A stretch of 64,000 nucleotides of DNA from Lingula anatina (Eukaryota; Brachiopoda; Lingulata; Lingulida; Lingulidae), in contig NW_019775902.1 of the NCBI RefSeq assembly GCF_001039355.2, positions 192,531 through 256,530 of the forward strand. The letters are read 5' to 3'. The notes under the pieces are model-generated. The model searched no databases. It was given only the letters and a program-made list of their open reading frames with translations, and had not been told where the DNA came from. The position numbers and the translations under genes are program-made. Below, in pieces: positions 51,707 through 64,000 of the stretch (positions are counted from its first letter, which is position 1; each line of letters begins with the position of its first letter).

Positions 51707-52830
51707 GTGGAAGGGAAGGAAGATATAAATTGTATGTGTATGTGTGAGAGAGAGAGAGAACAAGCTTTTGCACAAGTTTGTGTCTATTTTGGTTTCTTAC
51801 CTGAACTTGCCACTTGTTGCTCCAGTCAATCTCTCAGCAGCAGCAATGTACTTGCTAAACAATAATGACAGCCAATACAAAATTCATAATCTGATGAATC
51901 AAAACTCCACCAAATGCCAAAAATCCATGTAATATTCTCGACTGTCAAAAACAGATATTTTGCTAACACTCATGTATAATGTGACACTAAGTTCAGATAA
52001 TCAACCATTTATATTGTTTGCCAAATTTCAATCTTTTTCTGTCAAGTACAAATGAATGCAGATCTTTCAACTGGCAGAGCTGCTGTTCTCATCTCCCAAA
52101 GCAAAATTCATGGAAATCTTCCAATTTAAAGGAAGAAATATCATCATCTGTCAGAGCAACATTCATGGAAAACTTTCCAACCTGCCGAGAGGCTTATGTG
52201 TGCACATCTTTCAAAGTAAAATTTTGATGTTGATTATTTCCAACATGCAGTGATGCTTTTGAAGAATGTCTCCTCACAACTATAACTCCTTCATGTCAGC
52301 ATTTCTCTAAATCTCCCACAGAAAGCAATGGCATATAATGATGTGTATAAAAAACAGCAGGTCGTACAGCAAACCGAGAGACATAATTACAGTGAAATAT
52401 GGCCTCAGAGCTCAGCCTAAGAAACCAGAAGGTGAAAAAGGTGATCATATCCTGCTGTTCGAAGACAGAGACAGATTTGCTCTGAGCAAAAAAAAATAAA
52501 TCGCTCCAATTTCATCATAAATAGGCCTATTGCGCCTGACTGAAGGCTTCCAATGTCTCTGGCTGTGTACAACATCATCTGAGTTAAAACCCTGTTGAGA
52601 CTATAACCCTAGCAAGTGGGTGAGTTGTGATTGTGGCCATTAAACCAGCCTCAGCAGTACGATATGCAATGCATTGACTTTCACTGTCTTAGTCAAACGT
52701 AGCTCAAATCAGGCTTTCCTATCCTATTTTTTGTTGGTTCAAAGTGACATTATCACCTATCATTTTATTATATGATCATTGTACTGACAGCTTAATTCAA
52801 CGGTTATATAGCAGGCTCTTGAAAACAAGC

Positions 52831-52845
52831 ACCCCCCCCCCCCCC
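52831..52845. repeat. Poly-C run
   Basis: About 15 C. Confidence 0.9.
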
Positions 52846-53339
52846 AAGTTGAAACTTAAATGTTTTCAGTTAAAACTGCTCTGAAAGTGGTCTATTCTAT
52901 TTCAGATCGGATTCTGGTACGTAAATACGTAAATACGATGAGTGTTTTGTCAACAATACAGCTTGGCCTATGAGAACCTATAGATCCATGATCCTGTTGC
53001 CAAACAAAATTCTTAAGGTTCTCCTGTTGCATGTGGTAGTTCTTTCTTTTGGCCAGTAGCATAACAACATATCTGTGTGACATTCATGATAAAGATCAAG
53101 ACGAAAAATCCAGTCAAAAAAATATAACTTATCACAGGATATGAACCCTAAAACTCTCTCAGAAAGATGGAATAAAAAATAGATTCACTATCACAACTCA
53201 CACGCGCGCTTTATTTTGTTTTACTCATGAAGTTGTTTTTAAAATGACATCTATTCAACATAACGTAACTTGCTGATGCTAACCACGCCTGAATGGCAAG
53301 CTCCATTTGTCATGGCTTTACTGGTAAATTGTGCAACTG

Positions 53340-53900
53340 GAGAGGTAGGGAGGAAGGTGACCCGAGGACACAGGTGTCACGTGAAGAAACCGTCGTCGTG
53401 AATAAACCATTCTGGCGGATTATTCACGCGGGGGTAGCAGTCTGTTGACTTACAGTACGTAGCTGCACATGCATTTCCAACATTTCCCCGTAGAGAAAGT
53501 TGTAGTATTATCAAACACACAATTTCTTTTTCATGAAAATGACTGAACTCTGATTTGAAAGAACATTGTAGAGTGAAAAGATTTATACTACGAGTCTTAG
53601 ATCTGCTACGTTTTTTACACAGAGCAAAACAGTTCAGTCACGATCAAAAGCTCACTTCCAACATTCCCCCGTATACTGTAGTAATAAGATTATCAAATAC
53701 ATACTCTCTCATGACGCAAACCACTGAATTATTAATTGGAAAATCATAGTTCAGTGCAAACATATAGCGCCTACTTAGGACGACATCGTCATACCGGAAG
53801 TTACTTCTTTCAATCTACCCTCAATGCGCATGTGCAGAACGGTTTCGTCACGGCACGGGTCTATCACGCCACACCGGGTCATTTGTAATCCACCTTAATA
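53340..53900. promoter_or_regulatory. CpG-enriched candidate promoter region
   Basis: CpG is locally frequent here (five in about 40 bp near 53845-53880) against a CpG-poor background. It contains an ETS site CCGGAAGT (53794-53801), an NRF1-like TGCGCATGTGC (53825-53835) and a CGTCACG (CRE-like, 53846-53852). These are typical elements of housekeeping promoters. On the minus strand, a donor-like ACT|GTAAGT sits at 53453-53448. It could be the promoter and first untranslated exon of the PCBP gene, 28 kb upstream of the ATG, or of a neighbour. No transcript evidence is available. Confidence 0.4.
53471..53776. repeat. Diverged tandem duplication, two copies about 182 bp apart
   Basis: Copy A (53471-53592) and copy B (53653-53776) share TTCCAACATT-CCCCGTA, then GTAGTA, ATTATCAAA-ACA, TCATGA and GTGAAAAG/GTGCAAAC in the same order. 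The divergence is considerable. It lies within the candidate promoter region. Confidence 0.7.
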
Positions 53901-55300
53901 TGATGTAGTTAAGACATCTTCATGAGGGGGTTATGGCCAATTACAATTCGATGCATCTCCAGGCCTACTTTTAAAGAATATGCAGACATGTAACATTTTT
54001 TTCCAATTGTGACTGTTTTAATACTTGTTAGTTAGTTCCTTTTTGTTTTCTTCGAAAATAAAACTATTAGGTTGAAAAGAAGCATTGGGGTTTTACTGAA
54101 AAGTCAAGTGATACTATGAAGACTTCATTTTGTTTTGTTCCGTTTTTACACAATTTCATCCACCCACTGCTAATAATTTTTCATGGTATAACTCCAGTTT
54201 TACTTCGTGGGTATAACATAAGGGATAAGGCCAGACAACGGGTTATGTTAAATCAAACACCAGTCCATGCCTACAAGTACATGTCACATGTGGATCATGT
54301 GACTACGTATACGAATATGTTGTACATAAACGGTGGGCAGCAGCACTCTGATGATATACTTACTGGAGGTCACTTGATATAAAGTGTGAACTTTACCTAT
54401 CTCTTGTAAAAATAAACCTTATTGGACTCAACTTAAGTTTATAAAAAGCCTCCCTGGTATGCTGAAGGTGCAACATAGAGAAAAAATATACAATAATTTC
54501 TGGGATAAAAAGTTCTTGAATTGATCCTTTATTTCCAACCTTTTTTGCACTTGTTGACTTTTAAGATTTCTAACACCAATCTGTGGAGTGAAATGACATT
54601 TTGGAATTTCACAATGTTTCGATTATTCTTAAAAACTTCTAGAAATACAAAACTCAATTGCTAATACTTCACCTCTAGATGCTGAATCTACTTCATGCAC
54701 CTTTCCCAATAGCTGATTTTCCCCATTACCCTTAACATTACATCATTTAAATGAAAGTTTCTAACATGTCTTTATATCAATGTGCTGTACATTATCAGTG
54801 GCATATACCATGACTGCAAACACTACAGAAATAAATTCATCACGATGCAATTTATGAGAAAAAAAGTTTTCTAGCAGCTGACCACAAGGTGAACCTACTG
54901 GTGGTTGCTCCATGTTAAGGTTATTTTTACAATATGCTACATGTATACATAAACCACGTTAGGGAAATCATGTTCTAGATTGGTTCTGCTTTCACAACAG
55001 TTCTTGTAAAAATAAAATGTGACATTGCAGCATTATCTATTCTAAGAAGCCAGATCCAATGAATCTAGGTATCACCTTGTAGCTTGTTCAGGCCAGATAT
55101 CTTTTCTTTGTTTTTCTCACACAGGAATCTGCAATTAAATCCCTAAAGCTCGTCATTAACCTGTGATTGCTGGGTCAGGCTTCTTATGATGCTCACCCAA
55201 AATAAAATAAAATAATCATTCTGCAATTAGTTGACTGGTATTTTTATTTTTTCCCCCTCTGGCTGGTTCTTCTTCACTGAAAACGTCACTGCACTAAATG

Positions 55301-55425
55301 CAGGGATGAGTTTACTATTTTGTGAAAAAGCTGAAAAATATGGCGCAGTGTCCAGGAGGCCAATGATATTTTTTGACTTCCAATAAGTTGGTAATCTGCG
55401 GAAAGTTGGAAAAATCTCATCCCTG
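55301..55425. mobile_element. hAT-like MITE, 125 bp
   Basis: The left end is CAGGGATGAGTTT and the inverted right end is CAGGGATGAGATTT. Flanks are TAAATG on the left and TAAATA on the right, a near 6-bp match. CAGGG ends fit hAT, but the 8-bp duplication expected for hAT is not exact. No coding capacity. Confidence 0.65.
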
Positions 55426-55931
55426 TAAATAATTATGTAAATTGGCACTAAACAGTAAATATCCAATCATTCAATATTGCCAATATATTACCCCTATATC
55501 CAAATACTAACCAGTCAATTTTAAATATGAAGGCTTAAAAAGTTGTCTTAAACCTCATAAAACACCTGTACAATTACACTGCAGGTAAAACTAATGTTCA
55601 GCATGTAAGCACAGTAGATTATGAATTTGAATGTAAGTTCTAATGTTAGTGCCCATCATAAGGAGTAAAATTATTCTCCCACAAACTGATACAGAAATAG
55701 CAGATGTAACATGAGGCACAGATTTTAATAATGTAAAAATCTTACTGATCAATGGAAATCTATTGTGTAGTACATGTACTATCAAAGGAATACATATTAG
55801 CAAAGGGAAGCAATCTTCTTTCAATAATCCCCACTAAATTTCTCAGAAAGTTGAATATTTTTATAGAAAATAGCACATGAAAAGCAGAAAAAAATTCAGT
55901 AAGTTTGAAATTGTCACTTCTGTAAATTTTC

Positions 55932-55941
55932 GCACACACAC

Positions 55942-55975
<34 letters not shown>
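55932..55975. repeat. (CA)n microsatellite
   Basis: About 22 CA units with one CG interruption. Confidence 0.96.
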
Positions 55976-55979
<4 letters not shown>

Positions 55980-56733
55980 GGTAAAACATGATACAACTGC
56001 TATATCACTAATGAAATTCTTCAACCTGACCCCACAGGTCGGATAACCTTTTCTAACCACTAAATCCTATCCTGAAGGGGAAACTTAATAGATAGTCTTT
56101 CACTTAACACAATTTACACCCCAAAGTGAAAGCTGACACCCGTGTCCTCATGCAGAGTGCAAGCTACTGATATACTACACTTGCTTTTATTCCATTTACG
56201 CTACCAAAAACACCTCTCTTATGATATACAAGCACCGTTTTCTGTAAGTTTTCTACTTGTTCATCACATAATCTCCTCACTTAATCAAGACCCATGCAGC
56301 CTTGCCCCTACACTGGTGAGGAAAAACTATAAACAGAGCTTTCCTACACTTTTCTTTTTCTTTGTTTTCTTTATCTTTAGGAAGTTTTTTTTCCACATGC
56401 TCATTCATCTGCACACATCTCCTGATATATCAACTTAGCAATTGCTGAGAAGTTTTTTTCATAATTTATTCATCTTTACAAGTTTAGATGTTTAATTTCC
56501 TACACTTTTAATACATAATTTGTCTATAATGGTGTCTTTGCTTTTTGCCGTTCAGTATGTTAGAATTAGAAAATACAAATCTGAAAGCAAACATACTGTT
56601 TGATATTAATTTTTTTTTTTTTTTTGACAATTCAGATATCAAAGAAACAAAATCATACCTGCAAAATAGAACACTTTATTATTAAATTTTATAACTTTCA
56701 TTAGTTTTGATTTCTATAATAGCTCTGGAAAAG

Positions 56734-56735
<2 letters not shown>

Positions 56736-56774
<39 letters not shown>
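56736..56774. repeat. Poly-A tract, 39 bp
   Basis: Uninterrupted A run. The preceding sequence is not a recognisable SINE. Confidence 0.95.
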
Positions 56775-56775
<1 letters not shown>

Positions 56776-57143
56776 AGAAAATAAAGGAAACAATCCAAGC
56801 AACTCACATTTATAAATTAAACAAAAGTTATCATTTCAAGATTTCTAATAACTGTGGGCAGGAAAACTTTAAAACTTGAACCCAAGTAGCATTTTACAGT
56901 TTTTTTCATCACAGTCATAAAATATTAAATACTGGCATAAAATGGTTTTTGAAAATAAAAGCAATGGATTTTGTGAGGACACTGCAATCATATGATACTT
57001 ACCAGACTTTTTCTCGTGCTCACGTCTTTGGTATCTGCTTCAGGAGATATTTGGCCACAGCATTAGGAAATCCTACCAATCATAATGTAGAAATCAGGTT
57101 TAGTTTGTTAACATGGAGATCAGGATATTACACTCCAAAAACT

Positions 57144-57144
<1 letters not shown>

Positions 57145-57201
<57 letters not shown>
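57145..57201. repeat. (GT)n-(GA)n compound microsatellite
   Basis: About 19 GT units followed directly by about 9 GA units. Confidence 0.96.
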
Positions 57202-58108
57202 CATGCCCATGTTTGAATACTTAGCAAGGCCCGAATGTAAACTATACAATTTGCCCATGTTCTTTTACTACAAAAATCAATTGCAGTATCAAACGTCTTT
57301 ATTTACTCACATAAACCATTTGGGTCTAGGTCTTTATGTCACTGGGGAGGCTAAATATAATAACCTGCTGCTCCCCAAAAACAATACATCTTAAAATATC
57401 AAATATATGTCCATGATAAGACACCCTTTTTTGACACCTTCCTTTTTTGTGCAGAATGTCCCATGAAAAAAGTTCAATTAAATACTCAAGTTCAATTAAA
57501 AACTAACAATTGATTGATGTTTAAGTTTTATTTGGCATAAGCTAGCTGATATTTTCTTGGTGGAAAAATGATATCACACTTGGGGAAACAGTACTATATC
57601 TAAATACCAGTCATATCAAGATTCTTCTGGCCAGCTAAAGACTCACATGCCAATGGTGGTTTTTTACACTGCATCAAATGAGTTGCTTAAAAATATAATG
57701 CCCTGCCACTGTATAGTTAACAGAGTTGTAGAATGCATTCAGACATCTCATCTAGTGCAATCTTTAAAATTGGTCCACTTTAAATATAGGTAGGTAAATA
57801 AATTGTAGTTGTTAAAATTAGAAAAAAAGATTTTTTTGAAATTGTTATACCTAGCATTACAGAACTTAAAAAACTTTCTGTCATGTAGTGAGCTTGATGA
57901 AAATAAGGAACAGGATGGAGGAACTGTCTCTGCATAGAAATAACAGGTTTATTGTAAGTCTTTTATCAAAATCATATTTTGGTGGCGATAAAAAAGCTTT
58001 CATTGGCAGCAATGACATAAAATTAAATTTTGAATATACAAACAATTTATTAGCTAATGTCCATGGGTCTGTAAAGAAAAGAGAAGAAACAAATCAGCTG
58101 AAGCTCCC

Positions 58109-58152
58109 CCTTCTTTCTCTCCCTCTCTTTCTCTCCCTCTCTCTCTCTCCTG
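58109..58152. repeat. CT-rich tract
   Basis: Irregular CTCC/CTTT/CT repeats. Confidence 0.8.
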
Positions 58153-60149
58153 GTATAGTCAGATCTATTCTGAGAAATCACATGTAGTTTCTGATTTGCC
58201 TCACTTGGCTAGCAGGTGATAATGGTTGGTGAATGATATTATAACACATGTATCTCAGTAACCTGGCACATGCCTGCCTATTATTATGTAACGTATGCAT
58301 GGTGCTAATGATAGATACTTTGTTCGTCAGTAAATCATGTTTTTCTACTTCATCCAGGGTATGACATAATGTAACGTATAAATATAGAATAAGCCACATA
58401 TCTCTGTGAGCTAAAAAAAAATTAGTGTCTGAAAATCTTAGCGAGATTCTCAATCCCGAATAAATATCCAAGATGCCCCAAGTACCAAGCATGGTTATGA
58501 GCATTAATACGTTTTCTAAATATTTTACAGATTTACTGTGCCTCCCTTTCCCATCTTTAATTTTCTGCACAACCCAGCTATATATCCCACAATACTACTA
58601 CTGATACATGTCGAGTATGCCGCTGCATCCCTTCACGTCCCTGTGTGTGGTAGTAAGGGGAGTACGTAACAAAGAGATCCATTTTTTTCAATTGATAAAA
58701 GAAAAACTTTTATTCAAAGCTAGCAGAACAGTGTGCTATCCACCCTGTTCATATGATAGGCAACACACATGCACAAACAGGAGATTTTGGGAACCCGCAC
58801 ACCACCCCCTGGGGTGAGAGCTCACTAGTTTCGGAAATCCTAATCATCATCAAGCAGGTGAGCAAACATCACCCTCTTGTAATCCTGGGGCCCTCATCTA
58901 CTAATACATGCTCTTCAACAGGGGTGGCAGCCAAAATTAACCATATATACATAATTCTGGGGCAAGAAGCTGGCCAGGGAGTCCAGACAGATTGGGAACA
59001 AAAGAGAGGTCAACGAAATGCACGCGCTATATTTATATCCATAACTGCATAACAGCATCTGTACCTGAAGATGCACAATAGCTATGTAGATGGTTTTTAC
59101 TTTGGGATTAAGGATGTGAAAAGAAATCTATTTGTGTACAGAACATTAGACTTTTACTTTAAATTTAAATGTTTTAAGGTGAAAAGATACAGCTTAGTCA
59201 AAAAATCAAATTTTATTTAATCCTAAGAGAGTAAATGATATTTTTTGGTGTTGGAAAACTGATACTTACTGTGGATATGGACGTTACTCTTGGCTATCTA
59301 CACATGGCTAGACAGTCATGAAGCACCTGGCTACCCCCTGAACCAAAGGTATCGCTTTCTCTCCACCTCTCACAGGGCACTGACCCTACGTCGTGGCTTT
59401 CCAGAATACTGCAAGGATTTTGTTCCTTTCCTGTTTTTTTCTTCACCTGGTTCTTCTTCTAAATGTGGATCTCTTTCTTATGATTATGTGCCCTCTCAAT
59501 TTCCTCTGTCTCCTATATGAAAAAAATGTGTGTTATAAAACTAAGGGTGAAGAGCGATAATCTATTTTTAGGATGTACAGCAAACAGAAAAACATTGACA
59601 TCTTGAATGAAAAACTGCATAAGTTAGTACTGATAATTTCTAAGTTCTCAGAATATAAAAGCATATTGTTTGCATCCTAGAGACCCTAGAGGCAGGTCAT
59701 TTGTATCAAAAAGTTCATTGTAGGTTTATCAAAAACACAAGTACTGTAGGGAGGATTAGAACTCCATCAGTCCATCATACACAAAATAAAACTATTTGTG
59801 TAGAGTTGTAGAAATAAGTTTCTCTACATTTTAACAAAGAAACTGTTTGAGCACTGTGGACAAAGGGAACATCAGTGAAGTCCATTTAGATGTGGATCTC
59901 TGGCCTGTTTCACAAATAAGTCAAAGGTGGCTCATGTAGTAGGCAGATATTACTCTATTTCAGTGTCAGTGGACTACTACATATTGATTCTGGATTCAAA
60001 GGGGCACATGCAATGTACTGGAAATGGTCTGAAAGTTCAAACTTTTAACTCATTTTTTATGTGGAATTAAAAACACTTTCTTTTAGGCTTAAACAAAACA
60101 CCAAATGTAATCTCATTGTCATCCCCTTCATTGCTCAAAAACTTGACTT

Positions 60150-60225
60150 GCTAACATGAGCCCAGATATGGATTCCCCATGGGACATGCTAACACGAGCC
60201 CAGATACAGATTCCCCATGAGATCA
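60150..60225. repeat. Tandem duplication, 2 x 38 bp
   Basis: The unit GCTAACAYGAGCCCAGATAY, followed by RGATTCCCCATGRGA, occurs at 60150-60187 and again at 60188-60225 with a few transitions. Confidence 0.9.
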
Positions 60226-61760
60226 CCCCTTTCCTTTCCTGCTGAAGTTTCATTTACTTTGATTCTTGTCTTCACACAAAGGTTTGTTTTTTTAAGGCTG
60301 CTCAGTTAACCAATTCTTCTCCTCTATTGGCCTCAGACACGAATCTGTGCAACTCACAGCTGATGCTAAACTGTAGAGCAACTTCATCTTGACAGGAACA
60401 GAACTTAACTGGTAAACCAACATAATTTTTTTCCTAAAGGGGAATCATACTTGAGGAGTGTAATCTTATCAAAGTGAACGTTTTGCTTCATCCAGTGTGT
60501 GTTTCTGAGAATTCATGCATACCAAAACAAATCTAGTCTGGGGAATTTGAATTGGTGAAATCACTGAGAAATTTGATTTGATTTTGATTTGAATTTGATT
60601 TTTTTTGCTCTTTTTTTAGACTTTAAATAATACTATCTTAAACAGAATAGTTTTCACCTAAAAAAATACACCAAGCTCTTGAATCATAAATCACAACTAA
60701 ACTTCGTTAATAGAAGGCAAATGGCCAAAATATGGGGATAATTAAAAAATGCCGCCTATGATTAAGGAATACCCATAACCAGTTAAACAGGCTTGTTTAT
60801 AATTTCAGACTTATTTCAAAATCGGGCACAATTTATCCATAGAAGGCAAAAGTCTCTGCCCTAGAATCTGATACCAAACCAATGAGAGACAGCTGTGCAG
60901 CTGACTGAACAATGCACTGTACAGCCCCAGAGTCACTTAGTGCAACATGGCACAATCACTGCCATCTCACCCGCAACACAATCATCATGGTCACACCTAA
61001 CACATTCATCAGCACGGACACCATGCATGCATTGCCTTACTGAAGACTGTATCCAGGTCAAGAGGAAGAGGTTGACAGAGTCAGTAACTTGATATCTTGT
61101 GCTGGGAAGGTTGAGTAATGGGTTTAAAAGGGGTATAAAAGGCCACTCCCTAGAGCCAGCTTAATCAATGAAACAGATTTCAGAAAATCTGACATATATC
61201 TCCCTTTATCTGAAATGGCCATGATACAGCTAGTAGTCAACCCTTCCTGCAACAACAAATTTTCATACTTGAAAAAATCTGTGCCTCAGTACCATACACC
61301 CTGGACATGAAACAGGTACCTTTCCTATCACTTCACTGTACACTGGGGTGGTCATATTATAGCAGGCATCATCTTATTGCATTAGGTGTGACAACCTGAT
61401 TGTGTTTGACACAATCCAACTAAGTCTCTGGAGGCCGTTTAGCAGCATAATTGATGAGAAATCACATATTCCCTGGAGCACAATTAAAAGATCTGCTAAT
61501 CTCTAACTGCACACTTTCATATGAATGTGTTCCTTCAAAGTGCAGGCAGATCTAAATCCTGAGTAAAAAATCAATAAATTGCATGTAATTCACCCAATGG
61601 GGCCCTAAGGAGCAGATTTTTTCTTGACATTTGGCATTATCTCTTATATGTATGTGTCTAGCTCTACGCCAAGGCTTTAGATTAGAGACACTTTATAGGT
61701 TCTTTTATTGCATCCATTTTCTTGTCTGTATTTCTACTGTACTAAGAGATAAAAATTGGA

Positions 61761-61764
61761 TTTT

Positions 61765-61796
<32 letters not shown>

Positions 61797-61814
61797 TTTT
61801 TGGGGGGGGGGGGG
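61761..61814. repeat. Poly-T/poly-G tract
   Basis: A T-rich run of about 40 bp passes directly into about 13 G. Homopolymer junctions like this are error-prone in sequencing. Confidence 0.95.
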
Positions 61815-61949
61815 CAATTTCTATTCAGTCTATTGGGAGTTATGTTTTGCCTGTCACAATCATTTCAATAGCCATTCAATTTCACAGCAAGTGGTAAAGG
61901 AGAATGAGAACGATTTGAAATTATTAACCAAGTTTACACACACATACAC

Positions 61950-62452
61950 TCATTTACATTCTGAAGCCTAGAGCCTTGTGTACTGTGTTACAAATGAGCT
62001 TTATTTTACATGATTCTTTGAAGCCAATAAGTTAAAATGAGACAATGGGTTTATTTGTTTCTAATAAAGGATGCTGGGCAGTTACTGGTAAATCAATTCC
62101 CTTGATCCTTCAACAGAAAAGGTAATTATCCTCTCCACTGCTTACTACCATCATATCCGTGAGCAATAAGTGACCATGTTCAGATTGTAAATCACTACCA
62201 CGCAACATAATGACCATAATAATCAACCTTTCACATCTAACCATTTGTTATCACACATGAGAAGAGTTTTTTTCTGTATGCCTTTCCTGACCCCACATTT
62301 GCTTACCCTCTACCAGGGCGACAGACTGATTTTTCATAAGATACTCACAGATATGTCTTTAGATAAATAAACAGTCATTTGGTTCTCTGCAGATTAAATT
62401 GATTTCATCTGGCCAAAAGTCACAGGCTGACTTTTTGAAAATTTCCTTGTGA
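61950..62452 (+). repeat. 503-bp direct repeat, copy 1
   Basis: Appears identical to 63498-64000, with a constant offset of 1548. It contains no recognisable gene or transposon end. Confidence 0.97.
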
Positions 62453-63496
62453 TATCTCCCACCCTGGTAGAGGGTAACATTTGTTCATGATTTAAAACTA
62501 TCAGTTTTGAACAGAATGATAGAGTGTCCCTTTAGTTGTATGTATGATACTCCTTAATTGGTGTGTGCAGTCGACACTGACTTCAAACATTTTCTTTCAC
62601 AAACCACTCAAACTACAGCATTAGTCCAGAACTGAAACCATTCCAAGTCAAATCAGTCAAATCAGAGACTTGATTTTCTTGGGGAAAGACAACTGCCAGG
62701 CACTGAGCCAATGGCGCAAATTAATAGTACCCAGCAGCAAATATATTTATTTCCCATAATATCAGAAGCACAGATTTATTTTCAAGTCTAGTTGTCTAAA
62801 ATCAATGATGATAATATCTCATCTTGCACAGAGAGTACCAATTACAGATCTGAATTCCGGACTCCTATAATTAACATTTCTAAATGTCTTCATTTTCACT
62901 ACTGGCTTCTATTAACAATGTGATTCTGCACTTTTTCAGCCTGTCAAGCAGTCCGAGCCAAATAACTTCCTTTATAACCACAGTCAATACAATAGGACAT
63001 GGTCCTTGTCTTTAAAGAGAAAAACCTTAGAATATTTCAGGAAAAAATTTGATACAGCCATACTGGAGAAGAGGAGTAAGAAAGATTAAGAAGGCTTTTC
63101 TCCAATAGATGAACTCATCAGAATGGTTGCAAAACTAGAGATTGGTCATGTAAGATATTCCTGAAAGAAAACAGTCTCTGCAGTCTGACCCCTGACTTAT
63201 ACCAGCTCCTTGCATCTCTAATCACTGCCAATCAAGCACACCAATTATTTATCATCACTAAAACTTAATGACAGAGAAAAAATACCAGCATGTCAAGCAA
63301 CCAGCAGCACACATGTATATACTAGAATGCTTGAATAATAATAATTTCCTTGCCAGAGAGTAATAATGAGACCTGGAGCCAAGGCTGGTTTCTCTAACAA
63401 ACACCTGTCAAATGCTGATCCATTTTAAGACCTGATCAAGAAAACATAACTCACCTTTTATTTAAATTATGATAAACAAAAGGTTAATAGTCTAAG

Positions 63497-63497
63497 N
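63497..63497. other. Single N, probable contig join
   Basis: The only ambiguous base in the window. The sequence jumps here to a copy of 61950 onwards. Confidence 0.9.
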
Positions 63498-64000
63498 TCA
63501 TTTACATTCTGAAGCCTAGAGCCTTGTGTACTGTGTTACAAATGAGCTTTATTTTACATGATTCTTTGAAGCCAATAAGTTAAAATGAGACAATGGGTTT
63601 ATTTGTTTCTAATAAAGGATGCTGGGCAGTTACTGGTAAATCAATTCCCTTGATCCTTCAACAGAAAAGGTAATTATCCTCTCCACTGCTTACTACCATC
63701 ATATCCGTGAGCAATAAGTGACCATGTTCAGATTGTAAATCACTACCACGCAACATAATGACCATAATAATCAACCTTTCACATCTAACCATTTGTTATC
63801 ACACATGAGAAGAGTTTTTTTCTGTATGCCTTTCCTGACCCCACATTTGCTTACCCTCTACCAGGGCGACAGACTGATTTTTCATAAGATACTCACAGAT
63901 ATGTCTTTAGATAAATAAACAGTCATTTGGTTCTCTGCAGATTAAATTGATTTCATCTGGCCAAAAGTCACAGGCTGACTTTTTGAAAATTTCCTTGTGA
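63498..64000 (+). repeat. 503-bp direct repeat, copy 2 (likely assembly duplicate)
   Basis: The copy begins immediately after the N and runs to the window edge without visible change. Two contigs sharing a 1.5-kb overlap and placed end to end would produce exactly this. Confidence 0.95.

Larger units (their letters stand above)
25608..64000. other. 38.4 kb with no supported coding exon; likely 5' UTR introns and upstream region of the PCBP gene
   Basis: No KH, transposase, reverse transcriptase or other family domain was recognised in any open frame here, on either strand. Named contents are listed as separate entries. Stretches where I see nothing specific are 25.7-27.9 kb, 28.3-30.7 kb, 33.8-35.4 kb, 35.8-39.0 kb, 39.3-41.3 kb, 43.8-53.3 kb apart from simple repeats, 53.95-55.3 kb and 55.43-60.1 kb apart from simple repeats. 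Another gene could be hidden if its exons are short. Confidence 0.6.

Noticed and set aside
58178-58570. 130-residue open frame on the minus strand
   Set aside because: No family recognised and no promoter, splice or repeat evidence; kept out of the gene list.

Overview
This window is eukaryotic nuclear DNA. It is AT-rich, its introns run to many kilobases, it holds abundant microsatellites and short non-autonomous DNA transposons, and most of it lacks CpG. The one gene I can identify with confidence is the 5' part of a poly(rC)-binding protein gene of the PCBP / hnRNP E / Drosophila mub family, on the minus strand. Its residues resemble mub as much as vertebrate PCBPs. With its long introns and the style of repeats, this suggests an invertebrate animal, perhaps a marine lophotrochozoan or an invertebrate deuterostome. 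I cannot fix the species.

Layout, read in the direction of the gene (right to left). Coding exon 1 is at 25464-25607 and carries the start codon and the first strand of KH1. A 13.9-kb intron follows. Two microexons come next: 24 nt at 11556-11579 and 33 nt at 11309-11341. Together they encode the KH1 GxxG RNA-binding loop and the following helix. An 8-kb intron leads to 3220-3336 (end of KH1), then 2436-2567 and 2193-2321 (KH2), and 47-193 (the conserved linker after KH2). The gene runs off the left edge, so KH3 and the 3' end lie outside. All seven coding exons are multiples of three and all six introns are phase 0. Joined, they give 242 residues.

The right-hand 38 kb (25608-64000) has no coding exon I can support. 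It is probably the 5' untranslated, intronic and upstream part of the same gene. It holds two CpG-rich patches that could contain untranslated first exons or promoters (30.7-30.95 kb and 53.3-53.9 kb), a cluster of RFX X-box-like palindromes (31.8-32.5 kb), a cluster of GATTA/TAATC homeodomain cores (33.5 kb), several MITEs, and diverged tandem duplications.

The last 503 bases (63498-64000), after a single N at 63497, appear identical to 61950-62452. This is most likely an assembly join error, not biology.

I found no unknown multi-gene system. The points most worth checking are the all-symmetric exon layout with a split KH1 loop, a possible 23-nt frame-breaking cassette exon in the large intron, the RFX and homeodomain clusters, the MITEs with readable target-site duplications, and the duplicated sequence at the right edge.
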